18,144 nucleotides of DNA from assembly GCA_017432405.1 (NCBI GenBank), contig JAFRJF010000198.1, positions 1 to 18,144 of the forward strand. Reading direction: 5' to 3'. The position numbers and the translations under genes are program-made. The DNA comes from Clostridia bacterium (GTDB lineage Bacteria; Bacillota_A; Clostridia; Christensenellales; Aristaeellaceae). The stretch's first letter is position 1. Each line of letters opens with the position of its first letter. Shown one piece after another: positions 16,888 to 18,144 of this stretch. The notes under the pieces were generated by a model. That model worked only from the letters and a program-made list of their open reading frames with translations. It made no database searches and was not told the DNA's origin.

Positions 16888-16904
16888 GGCGGCGATTCGC
16901 CGTC
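16888..16904 (+). other. Short GC-rich hairpin after the GerMN gene
   Basis: GGCGGCG (16888-16894) pairs with CGCCGTC (16898-16904), including one G-U pair, around an ATT loop, starting nine bases after the stop codon. There is no T run, so termination here would be weak and read-through into the downstream rph-rdgB gene is likely. No clear promoter was found between the two genes. Confidence 0.35.
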
Positions 16905-16963
16905 ACGCCTTGACGAATGCCGCTACGGTACGAAACTACAAATGCTGTTGGGAGGCAAATGAC

Positions 16964-18144
<1,181 letters not shown>

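Overview
The window looks like a chromosomal segment of a GC-rich Clostridia-type Firmicute, probably an uncultured gut or rumen lineage. This is inference from gene content and signals. The segment carries a RqcH homologue, a DUF1836 regulator, a GerMN-domain protein and a PBP5-type D,D-carboxypeptidase. Nearly every gene has a strong AGGAGG ribosome binding site. The promoters I can see are SigA-like with a TATAAT-type -10 box and 17-bp spacers. No tRNA, rRNA, CRISPR array, phage or transposase gene was seen.

Layout. 1-405 has no gene: it holds a ~270-bp MITE-like element with perfect 21-bp terminal inverted repeats and a strong hairpin. 406-2798 (minus) holds a NYN/OST-HTH predicted RNA-binding nuclease, a small four-helix membrane protein, and an orotate-phosphoribosyltransferase-like protein whose PRPP loop lacks the usual acidic pair. 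3043-5701 (plus) encodes an ABCG-like transporter: an ATPase with an N-terminal membrane domain, and a permease whose extracytoplasmic loop carries five units of about 27 residues. 5772-12134 (plus) is a compact run that may be one transcript. It encodes a FGGY sugar kinase, a fructose-6-phosphate aldolase/transaldolase-like enzyme, a shortened and apparently frameshifted ATP-binding protein, a Wzy/O-antigen-polymerase-like membrane protein with a large outside domain, and a secreted WG-repeat protein. The WG-repeat gene overlaps tail-to-tail with a D,D-carboxypeptidase gene.

12091-15564 (minus) runs RqcH -> DUF1836 protein -> hairpin -> D,D-carboxypeptidase. RqcH rescues stalled ribosomes by C-terminal tailing. 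From 15722 (plus) there is a membrane-anchored double-GerMN protein, then a single reading frame that fuses RNase PH to an RdgB/HAM1 nucleotide pyrophosphatase and runs off the window end. The rqcH and GerMN genes diverge from back-to-back promoters whose -35 boxes overlap in one 8-bp palindrome.

The themes are RNA quality control (RqcH, RNase PH, NYN/OST-HTH), the cell envelope (Wzy-like, WG-repeat, D,D-carboxypeptidase, GerMN, ABC exporter) and a small sugar-phosphate module. I see no single large new system. The least ordinary items are the permease repeats, the PRTase with an altered active-site loop, the overlapping divergent promoters, the leader hairpin in front of the carboxypeptidase gene and the MITE-like repeat.
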